64,000 nucleotides of DNA from DASXBJ01 sp036491755. Its GTDB lineage: Bacteria > Chloroflexota > Dormibacteria > Dormibacterales > Dormibacteraceae. The notes under the pieces are model-generated. The model was given only the letters and a program-made list of their open reading frames with translations. It had not been told where the DNA came from and did not search any database. Of the stretch, positions 16,244-24,869 are shown one piece after another. The position numbers and the translations under genes were made by a program. Each line of letters opens with the position of its first letter. Positions within the stretch are counted from its first letter, which is position 1. Location of the stretch: contig DASXBJ010000106.1 in the NCBI GenBank assembly GCA_036491755.1, forward strand, positions 1 through 64,000. Reading direction: 5' to 3'.

Positions 16244-16844
16244 GCCACCTCTCGGCCTGCGCGAGCGAAAGAAATTGAAAACGCGCGCAGCCATACAGAA
16301 GGAGGGGATGCGGCTCTTTCTTCAAAAGGGCTTCCAGGCGACGACGATCGAAGAGATCGCGGAGGCAGTCGAGATCTCCCCGAGCACGTTCTTCAACTAT
16401 TTCCCAAGCAAAGAGGACGTGGTCATGCAGGACGACCTCGATCCGTTGATGATCGAGCTGTTCAACTCACAGCCTCCCGAGCTGAGCCCCATCACGGCGA
16501 TGCGCTACGCCATGCGCACGGTCTTCACATCGCTCAGCCCTGAGGAAGACGCGCTGGCGCGGCAGCGAATGAAGTTGATCGCCGCCGACTCCGACTTGCG
16601 GGCCGCCATGTTGAACCGGTTCCTGGGCACGGTTCGAGAAGTCGCCGATATCGTCGCCACCAGGACAGGACTCAGCCCCAACGACTTTGCCGTGCGCAAC
16701 ATGGCAGGTGCGCTACTGGGAGTGCTCATGTCGGCGCTGGTCGCCGTTGAGGATCGCCCGGACGCCGATTTGATCGGCCTCGTCGACGACGCGATGGCGC
16801 ATCTGGAAGCCGGATTGCCGCTGGGGCAAGCGCCGAAGGACTAG
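16236..16844 (+). CDS. TetR family transcriptional repressor
   Basis: A 202-residue repressor with the N-terminal HTH typical of TetR: KTRAAIQKEGMRLFLQKGF, then TTIEEIAEAVEISPSTFFNYF and PSKEDVV. The C-terminal ligand-binding domain is helical and variable. The TTG at 16236 gives the normal family length and overlaps the end of the MFS gene by 8 nt; the frame continues upstream without similarity. It most likely represses its own operon through the GTTAC/GTAAC repeats upstream of the exporter. Its stop overlaps the stop of the convergent MFS gene inside a shared CTAG. Confidence 0.9.
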   Translation: MLEPPLGLRERKKLKTRAAIQKEGMRLFLQKGFQATTIEEIAEAVEISPSTFFNYFPSKEDVVMQDDLDPLMIELFNSQPPELSPITAMRYAMRTVFTSLSPEEDALARQRMKLIAADSDLRAAMLNRFLGTVREVADIVATRTGLSPNDFAVRNMAGALLGVLMSALVAVEDRPDADLIGLVDDAMAHLEAGLPLGQAPKD

Positions 16845-18586
16845 ACCTGGGCCGGTCGACCTTCCGCTTGATCGAGCGCCGGGGACTCGGCCTCTTCGTG
16901 GACGAAATGGCCGCCCCTCATCGCCGAGGCCGCGGCTGCCACGAGGCTGGCCACGATCGAGAAGCTGAGGACCAGGATGAGGCCGTGCTGAAACGGCCCC
17001 GCGATCAGAGACGGGAAGAACGAACGCCCGGTGAGGCGAGCCGCATCGGCGGGCGGCATCTGCGCGAGGACCGGTCCGAGCAGGGTCTGCAGCGGGTTGT
17101 AGCCGAGGAATGACGCAAACAGGTAGCTGATGGGCGGAAGTCCGGCCAGTCGGTGGGCGACGCCCGCCGGCACTCCGTTGGCGGAGAGCCCATTGAACAT
17201 CGCAGCCGGAACGGTCGCGTTCAAGCCAATGATCATCAGCGTGAAGAAAAGCCCGATCGAGATCGGAAGGCCGACGTTGTTGAAGGTCACGCGTATGCCG
17301 GAAGCGACACCACGATGTTGGGCCGGAACACTGTTCATGATGCCGGCCGTGTTGGGCGACGCGAACAGGCCCATCGACACGCCGTTGATGAAGATGAGAC
17401 TCCCGAATACCGGAAACGAGAAGTCGGCAGGCAACAGCAAGAGCAGGGCAAAAGACACCGCCGCCAGCAGCATTCCGCCGGTCGCGAATGGACGAGCTCC
17501 ATACCGGTCGGACAGGATGCCGGAGATCGGGCCCGCGACCAGGAAGCCGACGGTCAGCGGCAGCATGTATATGCCGGCCCACAGAGGCGTCTGCGTGTAG
17601 TCGTAGCCGTGCAGAGGCAGCCAGATCCCCTGCAGCCAGATGACCAGCATGAACTGCAGGCCACCGCGCGCGACCGCGCCGAGCAAGCCCGCGATGTTGC
17701 CTGCGGTGAAGGCGCGGATCTGGAAGAGCTCGAGATGGAACATCGGCTCCGGGGTTTTCGTCTCCCAGTAAGCAAACCCGGCCAGGACGACCAGCCCGCC
17801 GACGACCAGCCCCATGACCATCGGGTTGCCCCAGCCCATGGGGGAGCCCCCATAGGGTTGGAGGCCGGACGTCACGCCGATCAGGACCATGGCGAGCCCG
17901 ACGGCGAAGGACACGTTGCCGATCCAGTCGATGCGGGCGCGGTGGCGGGCGCCGATCTCGCGCAGCTGCCAGAAGCCCCACACCGTCCCGATCACGCCGA
18001 TCGGCACGTTGGCGATGAAGATCCATCGCCAGCTGATGCTGGCCAGCACTCCGCCGACCACGATGCCCAGGAACGACCCGGCCATGCCGGCGATCATGTT
18101 GATGCCGAGCGCGAAGCCCCGCTGGTTGGCTGGAAATGCATCGGTGAGAATAGCGGCGGAGGTGGCCATGAGCATCGCGCCGCCGACGGCCTGGACCATC
18201 CGCAAGACGATCAGCTCGATTGCCCCCGCCGGTCCCTGGCTCCAGACCAACGAGAGGCCGATGGCCGCGACCGTGAAGATCGCGAAACCGATGTTGTAGA
18301 TCCTGGCCCGCCCGAACATGTCGCCCAGCCGGCCGGCGGTCACCACGAGGACCGCGGATACCACCATGTACCCCATCAGCATCCAGAGCAGGTAGCTGAA
18401 GTTCGCCGGCTCGAGCGGGTTGATGTTGATGCCGCGAAAGATCACGGGCAGCGCGATCAGCATGCTGGTCGCGTTGACGGTGGCGATCAGCATCCCGATC
18501 GTCGTGTTCGACAGCGCTATCCATTTGTATGCGATGCGAGGCCGGGCGGAGATCACATGCTCCGGTGGCGTGGCAGCCTGCCTCAT
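16841..18586 (-). CDS. MFS transporter, DHA2-like (14 TM)
   Basis: A 581-residue permease with 14 predicted helices. Visible landmarks are NTTIGMLIATVNATSMLIALP in helix 1, GRLGDMFGRARIYN (motif A), GSFLGIVVGGVLA (motif C-like) in helix 5 and a second-half GILSDRYGARP loop. It belongs with drug exporters; the N-terminal motif D differs from the canonical LDxTxVNVALP, so the substrate class is uncertain. It starts 4 nt after the MarR gene stop, so it is probably co-transcribed with and controlled by that regulator. Its stop codon overlaps the TetR gene stop. Confidence 0.88.
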   Translation of the reverse strand: MRQAATPPEHVISARPRIAYKWIALSNTTIGMLIATVNATSMLIALPVIFRGININPLEPANFSYLLWMLMGYMVVSAVLVVTAGRLGDMFGRARIYNIGFAIFTVAAIGLSLVWSQGPAGAIELIVLRMVQAVGGAMLMATSAAILTDAFPANQRGFALGINMIAGMAGSFLGIVVGGVLASISWRWIFIANVPIGVIGTVWGFWQLREIGARHRARIDWIGNVSFAVGLAMVLIGVTSGLQPYGGSPMGWGNPMVMGLVVGGLVVLAGFAYWETKTPEPMFHLELFQIRAFTAGNIAGLLGAVARGGLQFMLVIWLQGIWLPLHGYDYTQTPLWAGIYMLPLTVGFLVAGPISGILSDRYGARPFATGGMLLAAVSFALLLLLPADFSFPVFGSLIFINGVSMGLFASPNTAGIMNSVPAQHRGVASGIRVTFNNVGLPISIGLFFTLMIIGLNATVPAAMFNGLSANGVPAGVAHRLAGLPPISYLFASFLGYNPLQTLLGPVLAQMPPADAARLTGRSFFPSLIAGPFQHGLILVLSFSIVASLVAAAASAMRGGHFVHEEAESPALDQAEGRPAQV

Positions 18587-18590
18587 CCGG

Positions 18591-19058
18591 CTACCTACCA
18601 GCCGCCGAATGAAGCCGCGTCTGCTCGACCAAGTGCCGGAGGCTTGTGGTCAAACGGCGGCGGTCCTCGCCGGTCATGGAGTCCACGGCCTGGAACAGGG
18701 CGGATCCGCGAAGGACCTTGGTCTGCCCGAGGAGCCTCTCCCCCGCCGCTTCAAGATGAACCTGCACGCAGCGCCGATCCTGGGATTCGCGTTTTCGACT
18801 CACCAGCCCGCGACGCTCGAGGCGGTCGACCAGCCGCGTGATCGAGGTCGGGGACAATCCCACCCCCAGGCCGAGCCTGCCGGCCGTCTGAGGACCCTGC
18901 CTGAGCTCGCGAAGGACCGACAGCTGAGTCAGGGTGAGCTCGGCCTCCTGCCAGAGTCGAGCTTGAATCGGCTCGGCGAGGGTCAGGACATCCAGGTAGG
19001 CGAGCAGCGCCTCTCTCGTCTCGGCTTGGGCGGGAGCCGCAGCGGGACTAGTTGTCAA
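18591..19058 (-). CDS. MarR family transcriptional regulator
   Basis: A 155-residue winged-helix regulator. The DNA-binding core is ELTLTQLSVLRELRQGPQTAGRLGLGVGLSPTSITRLVDRLERRGLVSRKR with the wing RESQDRRCVQVHLEAAGERLL, as in MarR/SlyA proteins. The TTG start at 19058 has a perfect TATAAT 7 nt upstream, which argues for a leaderless message and against the longer frame that opens at 19196. It precedes an MFS exporter by 4 nt on the same strand, the standard arrangement for a ligand-responsive efflux operon. Confidence 0.88.
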   Translation of the reverse strand: MTTSPAAAPAQAETREALLAYLDVLTLAEPIQARLWQEAELTLTQLSVLRELRQGPQTAGRLGLGVGLSPTSITRLVDRLERRGLVSRKRESQDRRCVQVHLEAAGERLLGQTKVLRGSALFQAVDSMTGEDRRRLTTSLRHLVEQTRLHSAAGR

Positions 19059-19065
19059 GGCAGCA

Positions 19066-19071
19066 ATTATA
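19066..19071 (-). promoter_or_regulatory. TATAAT -10 box for a leaderless marR-type message
   Basis: Reading on the minus strand, TATAAT ends 7 nt before the TTG start codon of the MarR gene. No clear -35 hexamer is seen at the usual distance. The spacing predicts a transcript beginning at or within a base or two of the start codon. Confidence 0.6.
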
Positions 19072-19228
19072 TATCTCGAGGCAAACGACGCGGCGCGTCC
19101 CGGCCGGTGGGCGCCACCCGCCGCAGACAGGCTGTCTGGTCGTCCGAAAGGGTTGACGCGCGGCGGCGACCACCTTCGTTGGTCGTCAGTACGCACCTAC
19201 GGCGCTAGGCTGACGCGATGAGCGACGC

Positions 19229-20233
19229 GTGACGCCGACGAGGCTTGGCGCGCGTACGAACCTCGGTCTTTTCGGCCTGGTCACAGTCGCGTTCGTCACC
19301 GGGTGGCTCGCCTTCGCTTACGCGACCGCCCCGGCGCGCTGGTCCTTGGTCGTGCACGCCACCGCCGGGTTCGCGATCCTGCTGCTGCTGCCCTGGAAAT
19401 CGATGATCGCCAGACGCGGCCTGCGGCGTCCGCGGTCCGGGCGCGTGGTTTCGATCGCGCTCTCCGTCCTGATCATCGCCTCGCTCGGTGCGGGCCTCGC
19501 CCATTCGACCGGCGTTCTGCTCTCGCTTGGCCCCTTCACCCCGCTGGAGCTGCACGTCGGCGCCGCGATCGCCGCTGTGCCGCTGGTCCTCTGGCACCTC
19601 GTGGCGCGCCCGATCCGGCTGCGACCCACCGACGCGTCCCGACGCACGTTCGTCCGCGCAGGCGTCACGGCGGCTTTAGCCGCCGGCGCCTACGCCGCCA
19701 GTGAGGTGGTCGCCAGGGCGGCCGCGCTGCCGGGCGCGTCACGTCGCTTCACCGGCTCCTACCAGGCTGCCTCATTTCAGCCTCGCCAGATGCCGGTCAG
19801 CTCCTGGCTATTTGATGCGGTGCCACAGATCGACCCGGCGTCGTGGAAGCTGCGCGTCGGACCGCGAGCCTGGTCATACGACGATGTGCTCGCCTTCGAC
19901 GACCGCGTCACCGCCACTCTTGACTGCACCGGCGGTTTTTACTCGACGCAGGAATGGTCAGGCGCTCGACTGGATAGGTTCATCGATCCCGCGCGAGGCG
20001 TCAGCGTGCGGGTGATCGCGAGCACCGGTTACGACCGGCGGTTCCCCATCGAGGAGACGCCGTCCTTGCTGCTGGCGACGCGTTTCGGCGGACAGCCGCT
20101 GGATGCCGGCCACGGGTTTCCGGCCCGATTGGTGGCCTCGAGCAGGCGGGGATTCTGGTGGGTGAAGTGGGTCGTCGCGTTGGAGATCGACGACCTGCCT
20201 CCCTGGTGGCAGCCGCCCTTTCCCCTTCAGTAG
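19229..20233 (+). CDS. membrane cytochrome b / Tat-signal / molybdopterin oxidoreductase fusion
   Basis: A 334-residue protein with two parts. The N-terminal 130 residues hold about four helices with intramembrane histidines at 43, 92, 109 and 123, like a b-type cytochrome. Residues 138-142 (RRTFV, after a Ser) followed by a hydrophobic run look like an internal Tat signal. From about residue 185 it matches the sulfite oxidase/MsrP (YedY) molybdopterin domain, with the Mo-ligand Cys233 in TLDCTGGFYSTQEWSG. It probably oxidises or reduces a small molecule outside the membrane with electrons passing through the haem part. GTG start overlaps a five-codon frame (ATG at 19218) as GTGA. Confidence 0.85.
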   Translation: MTPTRLGARTNLGLFGLVTVAFVTGWLAFAYATAPARWSLVVHATAGFAILLLLPWKSMIARRGLRRPRSGRVVSIALSVLIIASLGAGLAHSTGVLLSLGPFTPLELHVGAAIAAVPLVLWHLVARPIRLRPTDASRRTFVRAGVTAALAAGAYAASEVVARAAALPGASRRFTGSYQAASFQPRQMPVSSWLFDAVPQIDPASWKLRVGPRAWSYDDVLAFDDRVTATLDCTGGFYSTQEWSGARLDRFIDPARGVSVRVIASTGYDRRFPIEETPSLLLATRFGGQPLDAGHGFPARLVASSRRGFWWVKWVVALEIDDLPPWWQPPFPLQ

Positions 20234-20703
20234 CCGATCTGAGCCGGCCTCTTGGCCGCGACGCTTTGGCTCCTGGCAGCCCGCGCGAGAGCCTCGCGCA
20301 GACTCGCGGCGAGCTTCGCCGGCGTCGTGTCTATCTTGACCAGCCATTCCTGGGCGCCGGCGTGCAGCGCGCGGTCCAGGGCTCCGTCGAGATCACCGAG
20401 GTGGTTGCTGAGCATCAGCACTGGGACGTCCGCCGTTCGCCGGTCGAGGCGCAGGTTCTCCAGGATGTCGAGCCCGGTCACGATGCCACCCAGGTGCCAG
20501 TCGAGCACCGCGATGTCCGGGGTCTCTTCATCGAGAGCCTGGAAAAGACCGCTCGCGTCGGCGAACACGCAGACTCGGAAGCCGGCTGCCTCGAGGCCCA
20601 GGCGGTACACCTCGGTAATCGCCTGGTCGTCTTCGACCAGCATCACGAGGGGACGAAGCCCGCTCTCCACCGGTCCAACGCCATCGTTGAAGTCGGCGCC
20701 CAC
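20227..20703 (-). CDS. single-domain response regulator
   Basis: A 158-residue receiver domain without an output domain. It shows the acidic pair in VMLVEDDQ, the phosphoacceptor Asp in IAVLDWHLGG, Ser/Thr in MLSNH and the Lys in WLVKID. It may act as a phosphorelay intermediate or through protein contact. The GTG at 20703 is chosen because TACACT lies 7 nt upstream; the frame is open to 20769. Its 3-prime end overlaps the convergent oxidoreductase gene by 7 nt. No kinase gene is adjacent. Confidence 0.8.
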   Translation of the reverse strand: MGADFNDGVGPVESGLRPLVMLVEDDQAITEVYRLGLEAAGFRVCVFADASGLFQALDEETPDIAVLDWHLGGIVTGLDILENLRLDRRTADVPVLMLSNHLGDLDGALDRALHAGAQEWLVKIDTTPAKLAASLREALARAARSQSVAAKRPAQIGY

Positions 20704-20809
20704 AGCCCCCAGTGTAGGACGATCCGTAACACCGTGCGTAATAAATTTCGAAGGATTGTGGAGGTACACCCCCGGGAGGGCCGGGCTTGCGCCTAACCCG
20801 CAATTCCGC

Positions 20810-21814
20810 CTAGTCCCAGCGCGCGATCGTCGCGCGGGCGTCCTCCAGCAGCCGCTCGACCCTCTTGCGAGACGCCACCATGACCGATCTCGCTCCGATG
20901 CGTTTGCGCTGAATCAGACCAGCCTGTAAAAGCACCTTCAAGTGGCCGCTCACGGTGGGCTGGCTCATCCCCAGAGCGCGAGCTATCTCGACCGCGCCGC
21001 CGGGTGCCGAGAGCAGTTGGAGCAGGACACGTACGCGCGTGGCCTCCGACAGGACTCGCAGGCGGCCGGCCACGAACATGGCATCCCTGGTCCTGCGAAC
21101 GGGCAGCAGATCGCTGGCCGGAACCGCAACGTGAACGTGGTCGACAAGGTCGACCACATGGCCGCCCGACATACAAAAGTACAGAGGTGACAGGGTGAAT
21201 TCGAAGCGGCGGCCAAACAGGTCAACCAAGCCGAGCTCGTCGGCGCGTGTCAGCGGATGGCGAGGCGGCACCAGCGCTTCGATCGAATCTCCTGCATCCA
21301 GCTTGGCCCGCCACGTCCGGCAGGCCTCCGTGACGACGGTGATGCCTTGCCGATGCCACGGCGCGGCAATGGCATCCCACACCTGGCTGAGCATCGAGCG
21401 ATAGGCGCGCCGATCGGCCGGGCGTTCCGCCAAACGGCGAAGCCGCGTCGATATCGCACGCCAGTCGTCGTCCGACTCAGTCAACGGGGTCGGCCGCTCC
21501 ACAAAACGCCCTCTCGGCTGGGCCAGCCAGTCGAACAGATGGCGGACGTCTTCGTCGATCAGGCAATCGGCCAGATGGGCGAGGTAGGGGAGCTCTGGGC
21601 AGCCAGGCAGTCCATCGTTCCAAAGGTGGGCTGCAGCGTCGAGCAACGGCCGCCTCATCGTCGCCAGGCCCGGAATCAAGGTGGAATCCAGCTCCGCAGT
21701 GGCAGGGAGCGCATAGGGGGCGGTCTGCGTGAGCAGATTCAGCACCCAGGCCAGCTCGGATGGAGCCGAATGGGCAACCGCCCGGCACGACGGCCCGCCA
21801 GTCTGGGCAGGCAT
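20810..21814 (-). CDS. ArsR-type regulator with N-terminal DUF5937-like domain
   Basis: A 334-residue regulator. Residues 1 to about 240 form a large helical domain of the kind annotated as DUF5937 in actinobacterial regulators (DLFGRRFEFTLSPLYFCMSGGH near its end). The C terminus is a winged helix of the ArsR/SmtB type: LRVLSEATRVRVLLQLLSAPGGAVEIARALGMSQPTVSGHLKVLLQAGLIQRKRIG. The usual metal-binding Cys motif of ArsR is absent, so the effector is unknown. It is divergent from the YceI gene across a perfect palindrome, which suggests autoregulation and control of yceI. Confidence 0.87.
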   Translation of the reverse strand: MPAQTGGPSCRAVAHSAPSELAWVLNLLTQTAPYALPATAELDSTLIPGLATMRRPLLDAAAHLWNDGLPGCPELPYLAHLADCLIDEDVRHLFDWLAQPRGRFVERPTPLTESDDDWRAISTRLRRLAERPADRRAYRSMLSQVWDAIAAPWHRQGITVVTEACRTWRAKLDAGDSIEALVPPRHPLTRADELGLVDLFGRRFEFTLSPLYFCMSGGHVVDLVDHVHVAVPASDLLPVRRTRDAMFVAGRLRVLSEATRVRVLLQLLSAPGGAVEIARALGMSQPTVSGHLKVLLQAGLIQRKRIGARSVMVASRKRVERLLEDARATIARWD

Positions 21815-21832
21815 GCGCCGATTGTGCCATTA

Positions 21833-21852
21833 ATATCGGGATAGCCCGATAT
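21833..21852. promoter_or_regulatory. perfect palindrome, candidate ArsR-family operator
   Basis: ATATCGGG and CCCGATAT form a perfect 8-bp inverted repeat with a 4-nt centre, 19 bp before the ArsR-type start codon on one side and 53 bp before the YceI start on the other. An extra CCCGATAG half-site at 21888-21895 overlaps the TAGATT -10 box of yceI. The layout fits repression of both divergent genes. Confidence 0.65.
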
Positions 21853-21905
21853 CCAAGTTGCCAAATGTGGCACCCGGATTGGGCAGGCCCGATAGATTAA
21901 GGCAA

Positions 21906-22601
21906 ATGCACCGGGGCTGGATCCTTGGCGCGGTGGCCCTGTTGCTGCTGGGCGCGGTCGGCGGTTTGACGGCGATTCTCCTGGGCACGCATCGCGCGCC
22001 GGCGCCCCTGGCTCTCGGATCGCCTGCGGTTTCTGCTGCCGCGACGAGCCTGGCCGGCACCTGGAAGGTTACGTCAGGCTCTGAGGCCGGTTATCGGGTC
22101 CGCGAGCAGTTCATCAACCAACCGGCTCCTACGGAAGCAGTGGCACGGACCTCGAAGGTGACCGGGGGCCTCAAGGTTCTCGATTCCGGCCCTGGACTCG
22201 CGGTCACGGACATACACGTGGCGGTCGAGCTGGCGTCCCTACAAAGCCAGGATCGTTATGCGACCTACCAGGTGTACCAGCGCGACTTCTTCATCCGGAC
22301 GATCTATCTGCAGACCGACCAGTACTCCACCGCGGATTTCACGGCCTCTGTCTTCAATTTGCCGCAGGGCCTTGGGTCGGACGCCGTCTCCGTTGCCGTC
22401 GCCGGAAAACTCAACCTGCACGGCATAACGAAAAGTGTCATCACGCAGCTGCAAGCGCAACGAAGTGGGACCGGAGTTGAGATCGTTGGTTCAATCAGCG
22501 TCGACATGAGGGATTTTGGCATTGAAGTCCCGAGCATCTCGTTCACCAAGGCGGAGCCGGCAGCCGTGATCGAGTACAAGCTGGCGCTGATCCGCGCCTG
22601 A
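21906..22601 (+). CDS. YceI family protein, membrane-anchored
   Basis: A 231-residue protein with an N-terminal transmembrane or signal helix (ILGAVALLLLGAVGGLTAILL) followed by a YceI lipocalin-like domain from about residue 50 (GTWKVTSGSEAGYRV ... KLNLHGITKSV ... FTKAEPAAVIEYKLALIRA). YceI proteins bind polyisoprenoids or other lipids outside the cytoplasm. The ATG at 21906 has TAGATT 7 nt upstream, so the message is probably leaderless; an upstream start at 21858 would disrupt this. Likely controlled by the divergent ArsR-type regulator. Confidence 0.88.
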   Translation: MHRGWILGAVALLLLGAVGGLTAILLGTHRAPAPLALGSPAVSAAATSLAGTWKVTSGSEAGYRVREQFINQPAPTEAVARTSKVTGGLKVLDSGPGLAVTDIHVAVELASLQSQDRYATYQVYQRDFFIRTIYLQTDQYSTADFTASVFNLPQGLGSDAVSVAVAGKLNLHGITKSVITQLQAQRSGTGVEIVGSISVDMRDFGIEVPSISFTKAEPAAVIEYKLALIRA

Positions 22602-22801
22602 CGAATTCTCGCCTCGCGGCACCTTTCCGATCGAGCTACTGACCGTTGCCTGGCCGGTAAATTCTGGTTGATCTAGCCGCGGGTCCAATCCATGATGGAC
22701 GTGGCCCCAGTGGGTTCGAAAGGCGCAAGCCTGACGGATTCGCCGGGGTCACTGGTTTGGGGGCGAACTGCACCCCGGTCATCACATACTGTTGGTAACC
22801 G

Positions 22802-23659
22802 ATGATCGCGCAAGCCCAGTTCGGCCGCACCGGTCACATGAGCAGCCGGATTCTCTTCGGCGCTGCAGCCCTGGGCAGCGTGTCACAGAAGGTTGCGGAC
22901 CAAACACTGGACCTCCTCCTGCGGTATGGCGTCAATCACATCGATACGGCGTCGAGCTATGGGGACTCAGAGCTGCGCATCGCGCCGTGGCTGCAACGAG
23001 ACCGAAAACATTTCTTCGTCGCCACCAAGGGTGACAAACGAGACGAGAAGGGCGCTCGCGAGGAGCTGCACCGCTCGCTAGACCGCCTCGGTGTCGACCA
23101 TTTCGACCTCTGGCAGCTCCACTCGCTGGCCGATCCGATCGAGTGGGACCAGGCTCTCAGCCCGGGCGGCGCGATTGATGCCGCCCTCCGGGCACGCGAA
23201 GAAGGACTGATCAGGTGGATCGGCGTCACCGGACACGGCGCTCAGATCGCGGCCACGCATCGTCGCAGCCTCGAGCGTTTCGATTTCGACGCGGTCCTGC
23301 TCCCGTACAACTTCATCACGATGCAGAGCCCCTACTATCGCGAGAACTTCGATGCGCTCGTCCATGCGTGCGAGCAGCGTAATGTCGCCGTCCAGACGAT
23401 CAAGTCCATCGCGCTGCGCCCTTGGATGGGCCGCGTCCACACGCGGACAACCTGGTACGAGCCGCTCGCAGAGACCGGTGACATCGACCTAGCCGTCTGG
23501 TGGGCCATGGGCCGCGATCACATCTTCCTGAACAGCGCCGGCGATGTCGCCCTGCTGCCGTTGGTGCTCGACGCCGCCAGTCGATTTCAACGGAAGCCGG
23601 ACGCCGATGAGATGCGGGCCCTTGTTGCGCGCGCCAGCGCGGAGCCGCTTTTCGTGTAG
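22802..23659 (+). CDS. aldo/keto reductase
   Basis: A 285-residue NADPH-dependent oxidoreductase with a TIM-barrel fold. The catalytic tetrad is visible: Asp in [12 protein letters not shown] with Tyr in the same segment, Lys in FVATKGDK, and His in DLWQLHSL. The NADPH-binding end is shortened compared with classic family members. It belongs with the broad AKR5/12-like bacterial group acting on aldehydes or ketones; substrate unknown. It stands alone: the preceding 200 bp hold no gene, and the following genes run the other way. Confidence 0.9.
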   Translation: MIAQAQFGRTGHMSSRILFGAAALGSVSQKVADQTLDLLLRYGVNHIDTASSYGDSELRIAPWLQRDRKHFFVATKGDKRDEKGAREELHRSLDRLGVDHFDLWQLHSLADPIEWDQALSPGGAIDAALRAREEGLIRWIGVTGHGAQIAATHRRSLERFDFDAVLLPYNFITMQSPYYRENFDALVHACEQRNVAVQTIKSIALRPWMGRVHTRTTWYEPLAETGDIDLAVWWAMGRDHIFLNSAGDVALLPLVLDAASRFQRKPDADEMRALVARASAEPLFV

Positions 23660-23760
23660 GCGATCAGGGTTGGGGTCCACTTCACGATTCCTTTCCATAT
23701 GCCCGACCGCAATCCGGCAACGGTTGCGGCGGGCGCAAAAGGCAACCCTGGTGGCGCGAA

Positions 23761-24849
23761 CTACGTAGCTGCTCCCCCCGGATTCGAAGGTGTCCGAGCA
23801 GGACGCAACGGTTGGGGCGGCGCCTCGATGACTCTCCGGCCGATCGCAGTGAGGACGTCCTCGAAGGCTGCAGCGATCACCTGTCGATCGGTCCCCGCCA
23901 TCAACAGGACCTGCAGCAGGTTGCGCGAATGGAATGCGCCGAGCGCTCCAGCGGAGATGAGGCCTCGACGCGCGAGGTCGATCTCGCCACCAGGGTAGCC
24001 GTATGTACCTCGCAGGATCGGCCCGGCGAGGGTTCGCGATGACAGGACGACCGGGATCGTTCGCGCCAGCGCCTCCAGGTCCGGCACCAAGGACGCGGGA
24101 ACGTGACCGCCTCCGAACGCCGCCACGACGAGGCCGTCAAAGCCTGCATGTAGCACCTGCCGCAGAAGCCGGCCGTCGTCGTCGAGACCGATCGTGACCA
24201 GGGCGACCGCCGCCTCAGCGGGCGGCGTCAATAGGCGAACCGTCAGGCGCCCTGGAGGCTGGAGCAGGACGCGAACGCGGTCCTCCAGCACGTGGCCCAG
24301 CGGGCCGGCGAGCGGCGATCCAAAGGTCGCGGTCGAGGTTGTGTGTCGCTTGGCCACGAGCCGGGCCGCGTGGATCTCGTCGTTGAAGACGACCACGGCG
24401 CCCATCCCCGTGGTGAGCCCGCTGGCCGCCACCCTCACTGCCGCCGTCAGGTTGGCGGGGCCGTCCGCACCTGGCTGCGTGGGATTGCGCATGGCTCCGG
24501 TCAAAACGACCGGCCGGTCGCTTCGTACAAGGAGATCGAGGACGAATGCGGTCTCCTCGAGGGTGTCGGTCCCCTGCGTGACCACCACGGCATCCGAGCC
24601 GCCGGCGAAACAGCCGTCGATCGCCGCTGCCAGCTCGACGAGCGCATCCATGCGCAGGTCTCCGGAGGGCACCGCGCGAAAGGTCCTGACCTCGATCGAG
24701 GCCAGATCGCGAACTCCGGGAACGGCGTCGACCAGGTCATCGCCCGACATGCGAACGTCAACACCTTCGTGACCCGCCACCGCAGTGCTGGCGATGGTTC
24801 CGCCCAGCGAAAAGACGGTGATGCTGGGGGTCGTGCGGTTCTCTTTCAT
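23761..24849 (-). CDS. L-asparaginase (type I/II family)
   Basis: A 362-residue amidohydrolase that converts asparagine (or a related amide) to aspartate and ammonia. The two nucleophilic Thr regions are present: FSLGGTIAST near the start and VVTQGTDTLEETAF with the Thr-Asp-Lys/Glu set. GAMRNPTQPGADGPANL and the C-terminal GAFHSRNLLQVLL are also typical. No signal peptide. ATG at 24849 (or GTG at 24852) starts 20 nt after the ammonia-lyase stop, the last gene of the guanidine-riboswitch operon. The substrate may be a related amino-acid amide rather than asparagine itself. Confidence 0.9.
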   Translation of the reverse strand: MKENRTTPSITVFSLGGTIASTAVAGHEGVDVRMSGDDLVDAVPGVRDLASIEVRTFRAVPSGDLRMDALVELAAAIDGCFAGGSDAVVVTQGTDTLEETAFVLDLLVRSDRPVVLTGAMRNPTQPGADGPANLTAAVRVAASGLTTGMGAVVVFNDEIHAARLVAKRHTTSTATFGSPLAGPLGHVLEDRVRVLLQPPGRLTVRLLTPPAEAAVALVTIGLDDDGRLLRQVLHAGFDGLVVAAFGGGHVPASLVPDLEALARTIPVVLSSRTLAGPILRGTYGYPGGEIDLARRGLISAGALGAFHSRNLLQVLLMAGTDRQVIAAAFEDVLTAIGRRVIEAPPQPLRPARTPSNPGGAAT

Positions 24850-24869
24850 CACACGTGCGCCAGATCTGC

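Noticed and set aside
17153..18841. Long open frame (562 codons) on the plus strand
   Set aside because: Antisense shadow of the MFS gene and MarR gene; low-complexity Asp/Arg/His/Gln-rich product without motifs.
22640..22801. Possible structured RNA (GGC-GCAA-GCC tetraloop hairpin and GC-rich stems) before the aldo/keto reductase
   Set aside because: I compared it by eye with c-di-GMP, c-di-AMP, cobalamin and tRNA patterns; the diagnostic conserved blocks are missing.
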